Source: Christensenellaceae bacterium (GTDB lineage: Bacteria > Bacillota > Clostridia > Christensenellales > UBA1242). Taken from it: 52,363 nucleotides of DNA. The stretch lies in NCBI GenBank assembly GCA_031262595.1, contig JAISHI010000021.1, positions 1 to 52,363 of the forward strand, in the 5' to 3' direction. Within the stretch, counting starts at the first letter, position 1. Every line of letters begins with the position of its first letter. Made by a program: the position numbers and the translations under genes. Below, in pieces: positions 40,051-50,418 of the stretch. The notes beneath the pieces are model-generated. The model saw only the letters and a program-made list of their open reading frames with translations. It was not told the DNA's origin and did no database searches.

Positions 40051-43000
40051 CGAAATGGACAACCGCACAAGCGAACGTTATTAAGAGCGACGCGAAAAAG
40101 TTGCTTGTTTCGGCGTCGGCAGGCAGCGGCAAAACCAGCACCATGATCGAGCGAATAATCCGCCGAATTTTAGATGAGGGCGTTAGTTTAAACGAGGTTC
40201 TTGTTTTAACCTTTACGAAAGAATCCGCGAGCGATGTTAGGGGTAAACTTCGCGCCGCGCTCGAAAAGGAATTCGCGAACGAAAAAGACGAAAATATAAA
40301 ATCGCGCCTCGAAAAAGAGTTATTAAATCTTTGTACAGCAGAAATCGGCACATTCCATAGTTTTTGCGGGGATATTATTCGGCAAAACTTTCAAGTTTTG
40401 ACGGACATTTCCGCGGATTTTGCGATTGTTGACGAGGTTGAAACTTCGCGGTTAATGCAAGGCGTTATCATTTCCGCAATCGCCGAGAATTATGATGCCG
40501 CGCGCGAAACGGTCGACCTTTATTTAGCATCTCGAAAATACGATGCGCTTATAGGTGATATTATTATGTTATCTTCGAAGTTCGAGAGCATAGTCGACGT
40601 CGACGATTGGCTCGAAACGGTCGGGTTTGCTTGCTATAACGAGGATATCGACGGCGGGCTCGCGCTAAAAACTATTTTGGCGGATTTTATCGAGATTGGG
40701 CAAAATTTTTATTCGAAATTCGCGAACTTTAAGGACTTCGCGGAAACGCCGGCGGGCGATAAAACCAAACCGTTCGTCGAGCATTGCCTCGAGGCCGCGA
40801 ACCAACTTATGAATTTGCGCAGTTATGATGATTTACATGAACTCGCGACAAAAATTAAGTTCGACACATTAAAAGGCGACAGGGAAGCGCAAGAATACGT
40901 AGATTTTAAAGACTTGCGCACCGAGTTTAAGGAATTAGTTTTAGGTAGTTTAAAACATTTCGAGATAGATAAAACGACGGCGCAAAAGAACATTGCGCGC
41001 GATAAGAAGGTTGTCGAGGGGCTTGTTTTCCTGACTAAAAAATTTATCGCTGAATATAGCGCGCTTAAAAAACGGCGCAATCTTTTAGATTTCGCCGACC
41101 TCGAACGGCTTGCGCTCGAAGTTTTAAAGAGCCCACAAACTAAGGATTTATTCGCGAGGCGCTTTAAATACGTTTTTGTCGACGAGTTCCAAGACGTTAA
41201 TAAAATCCAAGAGGAAATCGTCGCGCGCGTTTCGGGCGAGGGAACGAAAGTCTTTATCGTCGGCGACGTTAAGCAAAGCATTTACGGCTTCCGCGGTTGC
41301 GACCCAGACATTTTTGCGCAAAAGATAAACGGCGGGGAGCGCGGTGCGTCTGTCGAACTTTTAAACTTTAATTTCCGCTCGAGCCCAGACATTTTAGAGT
41401 TTTGCAACCGCGTTTTTACCCCGATTATGCGCGAGGAGACTGCGGGCGTTAATTACGCGGATTCGAGCAAGTTTACGTCGGGGCTCGGGGCTTATAAAAA
41501 CGAGATAACGCCTTATAATATCGATATAATAGAGCGCGAGCCGAGAGAGAAAGTCGAAGTCAGCGGCATTTATAATATTCTCGGCGAAACGGAAATAAGC
41601 GATGAAGTTAAGACGATAGCCGCGGAGGCGGAACTAGTCGCTAGATACATAACCCAAGTTCAGGGCAAGAAAATTTTTGACGCGAAGAAGGGCGACTTCC
41701 GCGCTGAGCCAGTTTCGTTTAGCGACATCGCCGTCCTCGCCCGAAACAGTACGCATTTTAACGCGTTATCAGTTGCGTTTAGGCGACACGGCATAAATTT
41801 TGTCCTTGATAAAAAAACGAAAGCGAACGAAATCGCCGAAATTTCCGCGCTAAATTCATTCCTCTTTTCTTGCGTTAACCCGACAAACGATACCCCGATT
41901 GTTTTATGCATGCAAAGCGTCTTATTCGGGTTTTCTTGCGAGGAGTTAGCACAAATAAAACTTTGCGCGAAAGAAAAAATAAGCGCGAATGAGAGGGCGG
42001 GGGCGAACGAAAAAACGAATTTTTACGAGCAAATTCAAAATTATATCGAAACTAAAAACGACGAACTTTCGAAAAGGCTCGTGAATTTTGTCGCGACATT
42101 AAAAAAGTATAACGGGCTCGCGAAAAATATGACGGTTAGCGAAATTTTGCGCGTTTTCGTCGCTGAAACTCGGGCAATCGAACGCTTTTCGCTAGCGGGG
42201 TATTTCGAAGCGCAAAACAACATCGAAAAATATATTGACGCGGTTAATAAACCAATCGGCGAGAGCATTTCGGCGTTTTTATACTTACTCGAACAGGGGC
42301 TTATCGAGATTGAAATCCCTTCGGGGGGCGTAGGCGAGGACGCGGTTCGGGTTATGACTATTCATCACAGTAAGGGTTTAGAGTTCCCGATCGTTATCGT
42401 TTTTGATGTTTCGGCGAATTTTTCGAGCCAAGACGAGCGCAAAATGCTCTTATTCGATAAGAATTTAGGGCTTTCTATGGCGAGTTATGACGCGGATAAT
42501 TTTGTTCGAACGGGTTCGCTCGCGCGGATAGCGATGAAAATCGGGAAGAAGCGCGAGACGATCGCTGACGAGATGCGGCTTTTATATGTTGCGCTAACTC
42601 GGGCGCAAAACGCGCTTTATATAGTAGGGTCGAGTAAACCGCGAAAGTCAGTTAACGGGAGCCTAAGCCTTTTCGATATAAAACGGGCAGGGAATATGTT
42701 GGATTTTCTTTATCTATCTAACGCGGAGTTTAACTATATAAAGAAGGATAGCATCGAAGTTTTAACCGCGGACACAACATCTAGTGGGGTTTCTATTATA
42801 AACGATACAAAACTTGACCTTTCGTTTAATTACGCGAACGAGTTAGCGACAAAAACGCCGACGAAATCGACAGTTACCTCGCTAACTAAAACCGAAATCG
42901 AGGACGCGATAGATATACCTAAACAAGTTTATTTGGGTAAAGATCGGGGCGCTGAATACGGAACGATTTTCCATAAAAAAATGCAGCGCCTAATCGCGCG

Positions 43001-43379
43001 CGGAGAATTTCCGCAAAACGAAAGTGAGCCGAATATTATTATCGAGAACGAAACTGACCCGAACGTCATTCGCGCGTTGCCGATTATAAGCGAACTTATT
43101 TCCGGCTCTAAAACTTACGCCGAAGTTCCGTTTATTAAGAGCGAAACTCAAAACGGCGAGAAAATTGTCGTTCAAGGCGTTATCGATTTAATTGCGGTTT
43201 TCGCCGATAGGGCTATCGTTATCGACTATAAAACGACGAAGGGCAGCGAGGCGCACCTAAAAGAACTTTATTCGGGGCAACTTAACTATTATAAATCCGC
43301 CGCCGCCGAGTTTTTGCTGAACTTACCTATCGAAACCTATATTTATAGTACACATTTAGCGAAACTAATTAAACTTTAA
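40047..43379 (+). CDS. addA: ATP-dependent helicase/nuclease subunit A
   Basis: WTTAQANVIKS, SASAGSGKTSTMIERI, VFVDEFQDVNKIQEEI, FIVGDVKQSIYGFRG, AVIDYKTT-type nuclease motif. Confidence 0.96.
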   Translation: MTKWTTAQANVIKSDAKKLLVSASAGSGKTSTMIERIIRRILDEGVSLNEVLVLTFTKESASDVRGKLRAALEKEFANEKDENIKSRLEKELLNLCTAEIGTFHSFCGDIIRQNFQVLTDISADFAIVDEVETSRLMQGVIISAIAENYDAARETVDLYLASRKYDALIGDIIMLSSKFESIVDVDDWLETVGFACYNEDIDGGLALKTILADFIEIGQNFYSKFANFKDFAETPAGDKTKPFVEHCLEAANQLMNLRSYDDLHELATKIKFDTLKGDREAQEYVDFKDLRTEFKELVLGSLKHFEIDKTTAQKNIARDKKVVEGLVFLTKKFIAEYSALKKRRNLLDFADLERLALEVLKSPQTKDLFARRFKYVFVDEFQDVNKIQEEIVARVSGEGTKVFIVGDVKQSIYGFRGCDPDIFAQKINGGERGASVELLNFNFRSSPDILEFCNRVFTPIMREETAGVNYADSSKFTSGLGAYKNEITPYNIDIIEREPREKVEVSGIYNILGETEISDEVKTIAAEAELVARYITQVQGKKIFDAKKGDFRAEPVSFSDIAVLARNSTHFNALSVAFRRHGINFVLDKKTKANEIAEISALNSFLFSCVNPTNDTPIVLCMQSVLFGFSCEELAQIKLCAKEKISANERAGANEKTNFYEQIQNYIETKNDELSKRLVNFVATLKKYNGLAKNMTVSEILRVFVAETRAIERFSLAGYFEAQNNIEKYIDAVNKPIGESISAFLYLLEQGLIEIEIPSGGVGEDAVRVMTIHHSKGLEFPIVIVFDVSANFSSQDERKMLLFDKNLGLSMASYDADNFVRTGSLARIAMKIGKKRETIADEMRLLYVALTRAQNALYIVGSSKPRKSVNGSLSLFDIKRAGNMLDFLYLSNAEFNYIKKDSIEVLTADTTSSGVSIINDTKLDLSFNYANELATKTPTKSTVTSLTKTEIEDAIDIPKQVYLGKDRGAEYGTIFHKKMQRLIARGEFPQNESEPNIIIENETDPNVIRALPIISELISGSKTYAEVPFIKSETQNGEKIVVQGVIDLIAVFADRAIVIDYKTTKGSEAHLKELYSGQLNYYKSAAAEFLLNLPIETYIYSTHLAKLIKL

Positions 43380-43433
43380 GCCTGACTGCATATTTTATTT
43401 GACTTAATGACGCGAAATATGCGAAGTTTTTAT

Positions 43434-44054
43434 ATGAAGTTTTTAGATTTGCTTGGCGCGATTAACTCCGAGGATATTATAAAGCCAGAGTTCGTCGAAA
43501 ACATGGAGGAATTGCAACAAGCCGGCGCGATGTTTAAGGTTTTTTGCCTTATTATCATTGGGCTTATGGGCGCGGCGGCGGTTTTCTTCGCGATTTGGAT
43601 GGGCTATCGGTTCGCGACTGCCGACACCGAGGAAAAACGCAAAAACGAAAAGGCGCATCTTTTTTACGCGCTCTTTGGCGTTGTTGTTGTCGTCGGCCTT
43701 ATTGTAATTTGGACGCGGTTTAGCGACCAATTGGTAGCCATGCAAACCGCGCAAAACGAAAAAGTTATAAATGGCGCGGAGAAGGCGGCGGGGACGCTTG
43801 GACTGTCGAACCCCCAGAGCCTTATTGACTTTATAAAAATTATCACGTATGTTGCGCAATGGCTTATTGGGCTTTTAGGCATCGCGGCGGTTATCTTTGC
43901 AGTTTATGTCGGGATAAAATTCTTCGTTGCTGACGAGGAAGAGAAACGCAAGAACGCGAAAATGCAATTCGTTTATTCGATTGTTGGTATGTTTGCGGCG
44001 CTCGCGATAATAATTTTATATAATACTTTAATTTTAGATTGGATGTTCGGTTAA
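43434..44054 (+). CDS. tandem-duplicated small membrane protein, VirB2/TrbC pilin-like repeats
   Basis: GLMGAAAVFFAIWMGYRFATADTEEKRKNEKAHLFYALFG vs GLLGIAAVIFAVYVGIKFFVADEEEKRKNAKMQFVYSIVG. Confidence 0.7.
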   Translation: MKFLDLLGAINSEDIIKPEFVENMEELQQAGAMFKVFCLIIIGLMGAAAVFFAIWMGYRFATADTEEKRKNEKAHLFYALFGVVVVVGLIVIWTRFSDQLVAMQTAQNEKVINGAEKAAGTLGLSNPQSLIDFIKIITYVAQWLIGLLGIAAVIFAVYVGIKFFVADEEEKRKNAKMQFVYSIVGMFAALAIIILYNTLILDWMFG

Positions 44055-44065
44055 GTTTCGGCGGC

Positions 44066-44632
44066 TTAAAAATCCCATTTAAATATATGACAATTCGGGC
44101 AGTTCTTAATAAGATCTGTGTGATCATCGTCTTTGGGTTCTCCCTCGAAATATCGGCGCGCAACCGCGCCGGCAGTCCCATGCCCAACAATTAAAATATT
44201 TTCACCTTGATAGGTCTTTTTTAATTTGTCGAAGAAGCCATGCGTTCTTGGCTTGCAAGTTTTCGCGATGTCTTCGAAAAATTCTTTGTCATTATTAGCT
44301 TTATACGTCCTCCTAAATTCCGCGTCAGTCATTCCGTCTGGCATTTGCCATTCGCGCAGCCTTTCGTTGATAATCGGCTCTAAATCTAAACCTAATGTTC
44401 GCAAAATTATTTCGCAAGTTTGTTTCGCCCTAACGAATGGACTGCAATAAACTTTATCGAACTTTACGCCCCTAAAATTCTCGGCGGCGGCTTTCGCTTG
44501 TTCTCGTCCTAGGGCTGTGAGTTTCGTGTTGCGGTCGGCTATTCGCCAATTTACATACGTTTCAGGGTTATAATCGGGCTGCTCATAACGAATGTTCCGC
44601 TCGCTTTGCCCATGCCTAATGTAATAAATCAT
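44066..44632 (-). CDS. histidine phosphatase (phosphoglycerate mutase-like)
   Basis: IYYIRHGQSERN; VYCSPFVRAKQTCEII; ILIVGHGTAG. Confidence 0.93.
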   Translation of the reverse strand: MIYYIRHGQSERNIRYEQPDYNPETYVNWRIADRNTKLTALGREQAKAAAENFRGVKFDKVYCSPFVRAKQTCEIILRTLGLDLEPIINERLREWQMPDGMTDAEFRRTYKANNDKEFFEDIAKTCKPRTHGFFDKLKKTYQGENILIVGHGTAGAVARRYFEGEPKDDDHTDLIKNCPNCHIFKWDF

Positions 44633-44639
44633 AGTTTAC

Positions 44640-44667
44640 TTTATAAGTAAGTGGATAACTTCGTCAA
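44640..44667 (-). promoter_or_regulatory. promoter TTGACG-16-TATAAA, 7 nt to ATG of histidine phosphatase gene
   Basis: -35 at 44662-44667, -10 at 44640-44645. Confidence 0.7.
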
Positions 44668-44724
44668 GCGACTTGAAGATGAAGAAAAAACAATTTCGTG
44701 CGCGCCCGCGTATTATAAAGATAT

Positions 44725-45201
44725 ATGCAAGTCGCGGAAATTTGGGCGATTGCGTCCGCCGTTTCGGTTGATGCGATTTTTGTTGGAGTTTCGCTGGGCG
44801 CGGAAGGGCGCGGCAACATAAAACTGACTTTTTTAAAGACTTTTTTGTTGTTTGCGATTTTGTCGGTTGCGAGTTTCGGGGCGATACTTTTTAGGCTTGA
44901 AATTGGCGCGAGATACGTCGGCGTCGCGTTTATCCTGCTTGCGATAAAGACGGTTCTTTCACGCGATGATATAATCGCGGTTAACTTTTTCGATACTCTT
45001 TTTTTAGGCGTTGTAATGTCGTTTGATGTTATAATTTCTGCCGTTTTAACGCGCGCGCCGCAAATAATTTTGGCCGCGCATGTCGTTGCGCTTTTTATTG
45101 GGGTGATTCTCTCGAAATTTTTTAATCGGGTAGGGCTTGACGGCAAATATATCTCGGTTCTTGCGCTGCTTGGGGTCGGGCTAACCCATATAACTATCTA
45201 G
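44725..45201 (+). CDS. MntP/YtaF-like multi-TM protein
   Basis: AIASAVSVDAIFVGVSLGAEG ... GVVMSFDVIISAVL resembles duplicated SxDA motifs of MntP/YtaF. Confidence 0.6.
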   Translation: MQVAEIWAIASAVSVDAIFVGVSLGAEGRGNIKLTFLKTFLLFAILSVASFGAILFRLEIGARYVGVAFILLAIKTVLSRDDIIAVNFFDTLFLGVVMSFDVIISAVLTRAPQIILAAHVVALFIGVILSKFFNRVGLDGKYISVLALLGVGLTHITI

Positions 45202-45284
45202 CTGCCTTCGGGCTAACCCATATATAGGGGCATTTTTATGAGAAATACTACTATATCTTGCGTTATAGGCGCAAAAATTTCAAG

Positions 45285-45313
45285 TTGCGGGCTTTTTTAA
45301 AATATAGTATAAT
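45285..45313 (+). promoter_or_regulatory. parE promoter TTGCGG-17-TATAAT, 6 nt to ATG
   Basis: -35 at 45285-45290, -10 at 45308-45313, ATG at 45320. Confidence 0.8.
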
Positions 45314-45319
45314 AGCGGT

Positions 45320-47326
45320 ATGCAAGAAGAAAAATCATATGATAGCAGTTCTATTCAAGTCCTCGAAGGGTTAAACGCGGTTCGCATGCGGCCGGGTATG
45401 TATATTGGAACGACGGGCATAAAGGGCATGCACCACCTTCTTTGGGAGATTGTTGATAATGCGATTGACGAGGTCGCGAACGGCTTCGGCGATACTATGA
45501 CGGTCACGATTTATCCGGATAATTCGGCGTCAGTTGAGGATAATGGGCGCGGGATTCCGGTTGACCTTCATAAAACGCTTAAAGTTTCGGGGGTTGAAGT
45601 TGTATTTACACAACTCCACGCCGGCGGAAAGTTCGGCAACGAGAATTATAGTTTCTCGGGGGGCTTACACGGCGTTGGCGCTAGCGTAACTAATGCGCTT
45701 AGCGAATGGACGGAAGTTACGGTTAATAAAGACGGCAAGCAATATTTTATAAAGTTCGCGCCGTCGAAAGATAAAGACGGGAAAATGCATTACGGCGTTG
45801 CGACCGCGCCCCTTAAAGAGGTTGGGAAAACGGCGAAAAAAGGAACGTTCGTTAAGTTTTTGCCGGATGGGGAAATGTTCAGGCACGCCGAGTTTTCGCA
45901 CGAAATTATCGTTAAACGCTTGCGCGAACTCGCTTACCTTAATAAGGGCGTCCGAATAATTTTTAAGGACGAGCGCGTTTCGGCGGATAATACGGAGATT
46001 TTGCCAACTTATGAGTTTAAATACGACGGTGGGCTAGCGGATTTTTGCGAATATCTTAATGATAATAAAACCAGCATTTACGCAAAACCCTTAATAATCG
46101 AGGGGCAAACCGAAAATATGCCGATTGCGTTCGCGATGCAGCACACCGACCAATATACGGAATCCGTTTTCAGTTATGTTAATAATATCCCAACCAGCGA
46201 GGGCGGAACGCACGAAACGGGTTTTAAGGCGGGCATAACCCGCGCGTTTAACCAAATCGGCAAGCAAAACGGTTTCATTAAGGAAAAAGATACCGCGCTT
46301 ATGGGCGAAGATTATCGCGAGGGGTTGACGGCGGTTTTGTCGATTAAGATGCGAGAGGTTCAATTCGAGGGGCAAACAAAGACAAAACTCGGCAACCCAG
46401 AGGCAAAAAGCGAGGTTGAGGGGTTTGTTTATTCGAAACTTATCGAATATTTCAGCAATCTCGAAAAAGATAGCAAGAAAAAGAATTTATTCGATACGAT
46501 TATGACGAAAGCTAAGGGCGCGGCGCGGGTTCGTGAGGCTGCGAGGCGCGCGAAAGACAACGCCCGAAAGTTAAACAGCATCGACGGCGGCGTTTTAATC
46601 GGAAAGCTTTCGAGTTGTACGGGGCGTAAGCCCGAATTTAACGAGATTTTTATCGTTGAGGGCGACAGCGCGGGCGGAACAGCCAAACAAGGGCGCGATA
46701 GGAGCATCCAAGCGATTTTGCCGCTTCGGGGAAAGCCGCTTAACGCTGAAAAGAAACGGCTCGACCAAGTCCTCGATAACGAAGAGTTTAGAACGCTTAT
46801 CTCGGCGCTCGGGACTGGAATCGGGGAAGATTTTAACCTTGATAACTTAAAATATCATAAAGTTATAATCCTCGCCGACGCCGACCAAGACGGTGCGCAT
46901 ATCCGTTCCATTCTCTTAACGTTTTTCTATCGTTATATGCGCGATTTGGTCGCGGAGGGGCACGTTTATATAGGTATGCCGCCGCTTTATAAGGTTTGGC
47001 GAAAGGATTGGAGCGCGTATTGTTATGACGATATTGAGTTAAAAAAGGTTACGGCAACGCAAAAAGGCTCGATTCAGCGTTATAAAGGGCTCGGCGAGAT
47101 GAATGCCGACCAACTTTGGGAGACGACGATGAGCCCGCAAACGCGAAAGTTATGCCGCGTTTCAATCGATGACGCCGCGGAGGCCGAGCGGCTCATAACG
47201 ACGCTCATGGGCGACAATATCGAGGCGCGAAAGGAATATATAAGTCGCCACGCGAACTTTAATAAGGAAGAAACGATCGCCTCGAAAGCAGTTAAGAGTA
47301 AAATGACAACAAAAGGAGGCGAGTAA
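45320..47326 (+). CDS. parE: DNA topoisomerase IV subunit B (GyrB paralog)
   Basis: [69 protein letters not shown]; adjacent to parC. Confidence 0.92.
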   Translation: MQEEKSYDSSSIQVLEGLNAVRMRPGMYIGTTGIKGMHHLLWEIVDNAIDEVANGFGDTMTVTIYPDNSASVEDNGRGIPVDLHKTLKVSGVEVVFTQLHAGGKFGNENYSFSGGLHGVGASVTNALSEWTEVTVNKDGKQYFIKFAPSKDKDGKMHYGVATAPLKEVGKTAKKGTFVKFLPDGEMFRHAEFSHEIIVKRLRELAYLNKGVRIIFKDERVSADNTEILPTYEFKYDGGLADFCEYLNDNKTSIYAKPLIIEGQTENMPIAFAMQHTDQYTESVFSYVNNIPTSEGGTHETGFKAGITRAFNQIGKQNGFIKEKDTALMGEDYREGLTAVLSIKMREVQFEGQTKTKLGNPEAKSEVEGFVYSKLIEYFSNLEKDSKKKNLFDTIMTKAKGAARVREAARRAKDNARKLNSIDGGVLIGKLSSCTGRKPEFNEIFIVEGDSAGGTAKQGRDRSIQAILPLRGKPLNAEKKRLDQVLDNEEFRTLISALGTGIGEDFNLDNLKYHKVIILADADQDGAHIRSILLTFFYRYMRDLVAEGHVYIGMPPLYKVWRKDWSAYCYDDIELKKVTATQKGSIQRYKGLGEMNADQLWETTMSPQTRKLCRVSIDDAAEAERLITTLMGDNIEARKEYISRHANFNKEETIASKAVKSKMTTKGGE

Positions 47327-47327
47327 G

Positions 47328-50024
47328 ATGAATTTCGACGATTTATTAGATGATAATATTGACGACGATATAAAGGGCGCTAAAAAGGCGAAACCACAAG
47401 ATGTAGGGGCATCTATGAAAGAAAAGCCCCAAGATATTGAACCGAAAGCGGGGAAGGGGGCGAAAGCCGAAACCGAACCCGTTAGCGCAAATGAAAACAG
47501 CGACAGCGATAATAATAGTAAACCAAGCGGCGCAACGAAAAGGGCGATGAAGCAACCCGAAAGCGTTAGTAGCGACAGTGGTGACGACGGCGATAACAGC
47601 GGGCTAATAGAGAAGTCGATTGCGCAAGTTATGCATGAATCCATGATTCCTTATAGCGAGTTTGTTATTCTCGATAGGGCTCTTCCGCGCGTTGAGGACG
47701 GTTTAAAACCCGTTCAACGGCGCATTCTTTACGCGATGCACGACCTCGGGCTTTTCCCGGACAGGCCGTTTAGAAAAAGCGCGGGGATTGTCGGCGAATG
47801 TTTAGGTAAATATCATCCCCACGGCGATAGTTCGGTTTACGACGCTATGGTTCGGCTCGCGCAACCCTTTAATATGAATATGCCGCTGGTTTGGGGGCAA
47901 GGGAATTTCGGTAGCGATGACGGCGATTCGGCGGCGGCTATGCGTTATACGGAAGCCAAATTATCGCCGCTCGCGCTCGAACTTTTGCGCGATATTGATA
48001 AGGAAACCGTTCCGTTTTCGCTAACTTTCGACGATAGGAATACGGAGCCAGATATTTTACCGGGCAGGTATCCGAACCTTTTAACAAACGGCACGACGGG
48101 TATTGCGGTTGGGCTCGCGACGAACATTCCGCCGCATAATCTAGGCGAAGTTATCGACGCGCATATCGCCTTTATCGACAACCCTAAAATTACGCTTAAA
48201 GAAGTCATGAAGATAATTAAAGGGCCGGACTTTCCGACTGGGGCTTGGGTTATTGCGGGCGAGGAACTTAAAACGGCTTACGAAACGGGGCGCGGAAAGG
48301 TTGCCATGCGCGCGAAAATCCATATTGAAGTCGACGGCAACGACAGGCGCAATATCGTCATAAGCGAACTTCCTTACCAAGTTAATAAAGTTGCGCTCCA
48401 ACGCTCGATTGCGGATTTACGCGAAAGCAAGAAGGGCGCGCTGCAAAACATAACCGAAATTCGCGACGAGAGCGACCGAAACGGGATGCGCGTCGTTATA
48501 AAGATTAAAAAGGACCAAGACGCGAAGGAAATTTGCGATTTGCTGTTTAAGTTCACCAGCCTTCAATGCAACTTCAACTTTAATATGGTTGCAATCGCGG
48601 GCGGCAAGCCGAAACAAATGGGGCTCCTCGAACTTATCGAATATTACGTTAATTATCAGCGCGAAGTTATCTATAAACGCTGCGTTTTCGAACTTAACGA
48701 GGCGAAAGAGCGCGCGCATATATTAGAAGGGCTCTTAATCGCGATTAAAAATATCGACGAGGTCGTTAAGATTATCAAAACCTCGAAGCATACGACCGAG
48801 GCGCGCAAACGCTTAATGGATACCTTTAATTTAAGCGAGCGCCAAGCCCAAGCGATTTTGGATTTGCGGCTCGCGCGGTTAACAAGCCTCGAAGTTTACA
48901 AACTCGAAGAGGAACTCGCTGGGTTGCTTGCGCTTATCGAGAAGTTAACCGCGATTATCGGGTCTAAAAAGTTGCAATTCGACGTCGTTAAACAAGAGAT
49001 GCTTGAAATTAAGAAAAAATACAAAATCGAACGCAGAAGCAAGATTATTTCGAGTATCGACGAGGCAACCATCACCGCCGATGACGACGAAAAGCCTGTT
49101 GAGGACGTTGTTATTACGATAACGCCGGCTGGAACCGTTAAGCGAATGGCGGCCAAGCACTTTTCGATGAGCCAAACTGAGTTTAGGGAGGGCGGCCTAA
49201 CCGACATAAACCTCGTCGCAATCAAAACGCAAACGAATAAACTCCTTTATTTCTTTACGAGCGTTGGGAATTGCTTTAAGGTTGACCCGACCGAAATCGC
49301 GGATTGCAGGCTTAAAGATAAGGGCACGCCGTTTAGTAAGATAGTTGGCGCGCTAGCGGAGGGCGAAAAACCAATCGCGGTTTATGAAACTGAGCCGGAT
49401 AAATTGCCGGAAACGGAACTCGTTTGGCTGACTTCGCTCGGCATGATCAAGCGCTCGAAGTTTGCGGACGCTTGCGGCGTCGTTAAATCGAACTTCCAAG
49501 TTTATAAATTGCGCGAGGACCGAAAAGACGCCGTCCTTCGCGTTGACGAATTTAGGGCAGGGCGAACGATTATGCTCGTGGCTTCTAACGGATTCGTCCT
49601 GAACGCGGCGACGGGCGATGTTCCGCTTCAAGGGCGAATCGCTGGCGGCGTTAAGGGCATGCAAATCGACGATAATGTCGTTTGCGCAGGCAACAGTATG
49701 TGCGCGCCGAAGGGTTTTGTCGTTGCGATTACAAATAAAGGCAAGATTAAGAAAACCGCGGTTGGCGATATCGATAAGGGAACGCGCTATCGTAAGGGCT
49801 TGCAGTTCGGCGCGCTCGAAAAAGACGAGAAAATCATTTTCGCAAGTTATGTCAAGGGCGACGAGGACGTTGTTGCGGAGCTCGAGGGCGGTGAGTTTGC
49901 GGTTGTTCCGCTCGAAATCTTGAGCCCGAGCGACCGAACGAGTAAGTTTAAACAAATTTCCAGCGCGCCAAAAGGCAGCCTCGTCCGCGCGGCGTATCTT
50001 CATAGGCGCAAGATAAATAACTGA
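47328..50024 (+). CDS. parC: DNA topoisomerase IV subunit A (GyrA paralog) with long disordered N-terminal extension
   Basis: [71 protein letters not shown]. Confidence 0.92.
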   Translation: MNFDDLLDDNIDDDIKGAKKAKPQDVGASMKEKPQDIEPKAGKGAKAETEPVSANENSDSDNNSKPSGATKRAMKQPESVSSDSGDDGDNSGLIEKSIAQVMHESMIPYSEFVILDRALPRVEDGLKPVQRRILYAMHDLGLFPDRPFRKSAGIVGECLGKYHPHGDSSVYDAMVRLAQPFNMNMPLVWGQGNFGSDDGDSAAAMRYTEAKLSPLALELLRDIDKETVPFSLTFDDRNTEPDILPGRYPNLLTNGTTGIAVGLATNIPPHNLGEVIDAHIAFIDNPKITLKEVMKIIKGPDFPTGAWVIAGEELKTAYETGRGKVAMRAKIHIEVDGNDRRNIVISELPYQVNKVALQRSIADLRESKKGALQNITEIRDESDRNGMRVVIKIKKDQDAKEICDLLFKFTSLQCNFNFNMVAIAGGKPKQMGLLELIEYYVNYQREVIYKRCVFELNEAKERAHILEGLLIAIKNIDEVVKIIKTSKHTTEARKRLMDTFNLSERQAQAILDLRLARLTSLEVYKLEEELAGLLALIEKLTAIIGSKKLQFDVVKQEMLEIKKKYKIERRSKIISSIDEATITADDDEKPVEDVVITITPAGTVKRMAAKHFSMSQTEFREGGLTDINLVAIKTQTNKLLYFFTSVGNCFKVDPTEIADCRLKDKGTPFSKIVGALAEGEKPIAVYETEPDKLPETELVWLTSLGMIKRSKFADACGVVKSNFQVYKLREDRKDAVLRVDEFRAGRTIMLVASNGFVLNAATGDVPLQGRIAGGVKGMQIDDNVVCAGNSMCAPKGFVVAITNKGKIKKTAVGDIDKGTRYRKGLQFGALEKDEKIIFASYVKGDEDVVAELEGGEFAVVPLEILSPSDRTSKFKQISSAPKGSLVRAAYLHRRKINN

Positions 50025-50082
50025 TTAAACTAGGCGCGCGCGAATAAAATTAAAATAGATAACTAAAAAGGGGAGTTTTAAA

Positions 50083-50352
50083 ATGGAGTTTTCGAAAATT
50101 CAGCCTATTATAGAAGAGCTTGATAAATTGCGCGCGGAAGTTGACGCGGTTGATGCGAGGCTCGCTCCGCTTATCGCGAAACGGTTCGAAATCGTCCGCA
50201 AAATTGGGGCTCTAAAACGCGCGAATGGGATTGCCGCCGTTGACGGCGTCCGCGAAACTGAGATTTTAAGGAGCGTTATCGAATGCGGCGACGAGGTCGC
50301 GGAAGTTTACCGCCGCATTTTCGATATAGCGCATAGGATACAAAAGAGATAA
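50083..50352 (+). CDS. chorismate mutase
   Basis: LDKLRAEVDAVDARLAPLIAKRFEIVRKIGALKRANGIAAVDGVRETEIL; SD AGGGGAG. Confidence 0.88.
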   Translation: MEFSKIQPIIEELDKLRAEVDAVDARLAPLIAKRFEIVRKIGALKRANGIAAVDGVRETEILRSVIECGDEVAEVYRRIFDIAHRIQKR

Positions 50353-50354
50353 AC

Positions 50355-50382
50355 AAAAAACGCCGCAATTAGTGGCGTTTTT
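50355..50382 (+). terminator. intrinsic terminator after chorismate mutase
   Basis: aaaaacgccgcaattagtggcgttttt. Confidence 0.8.
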
Positions 50383-50418
50383 GGTATACATAATACTAGA
50401 TATTGTGTTTCAACTGAT

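Noticed and set aside
39597-40070. 157-aa minus-strand ORF at the addB/addA junction
   Set aside because: Antisense to Fe-S cysteine and nuclease region; no independent support.
43407-43433. Upstream start MTRNMRSFY of the tandem membrane protein
   Set aside because: No SD or convincing -10 upstream; falls inside the region following a TTGACT -35-like hexamer; 43434 preferred but uncertain.
49353-50003. 216-aa minus-strand ORF opposite parC
   Set aside because: Antisense shadow of a conserved topoisomerase gene.
26517-50024. Two gyrB/gyrA-like pairs considered as a recent duplication
   Set aside because: The pairs differ in motifs, gene order orientation and C-terminal regions and fit the normal gyrase plus topoisomerase IV complement.
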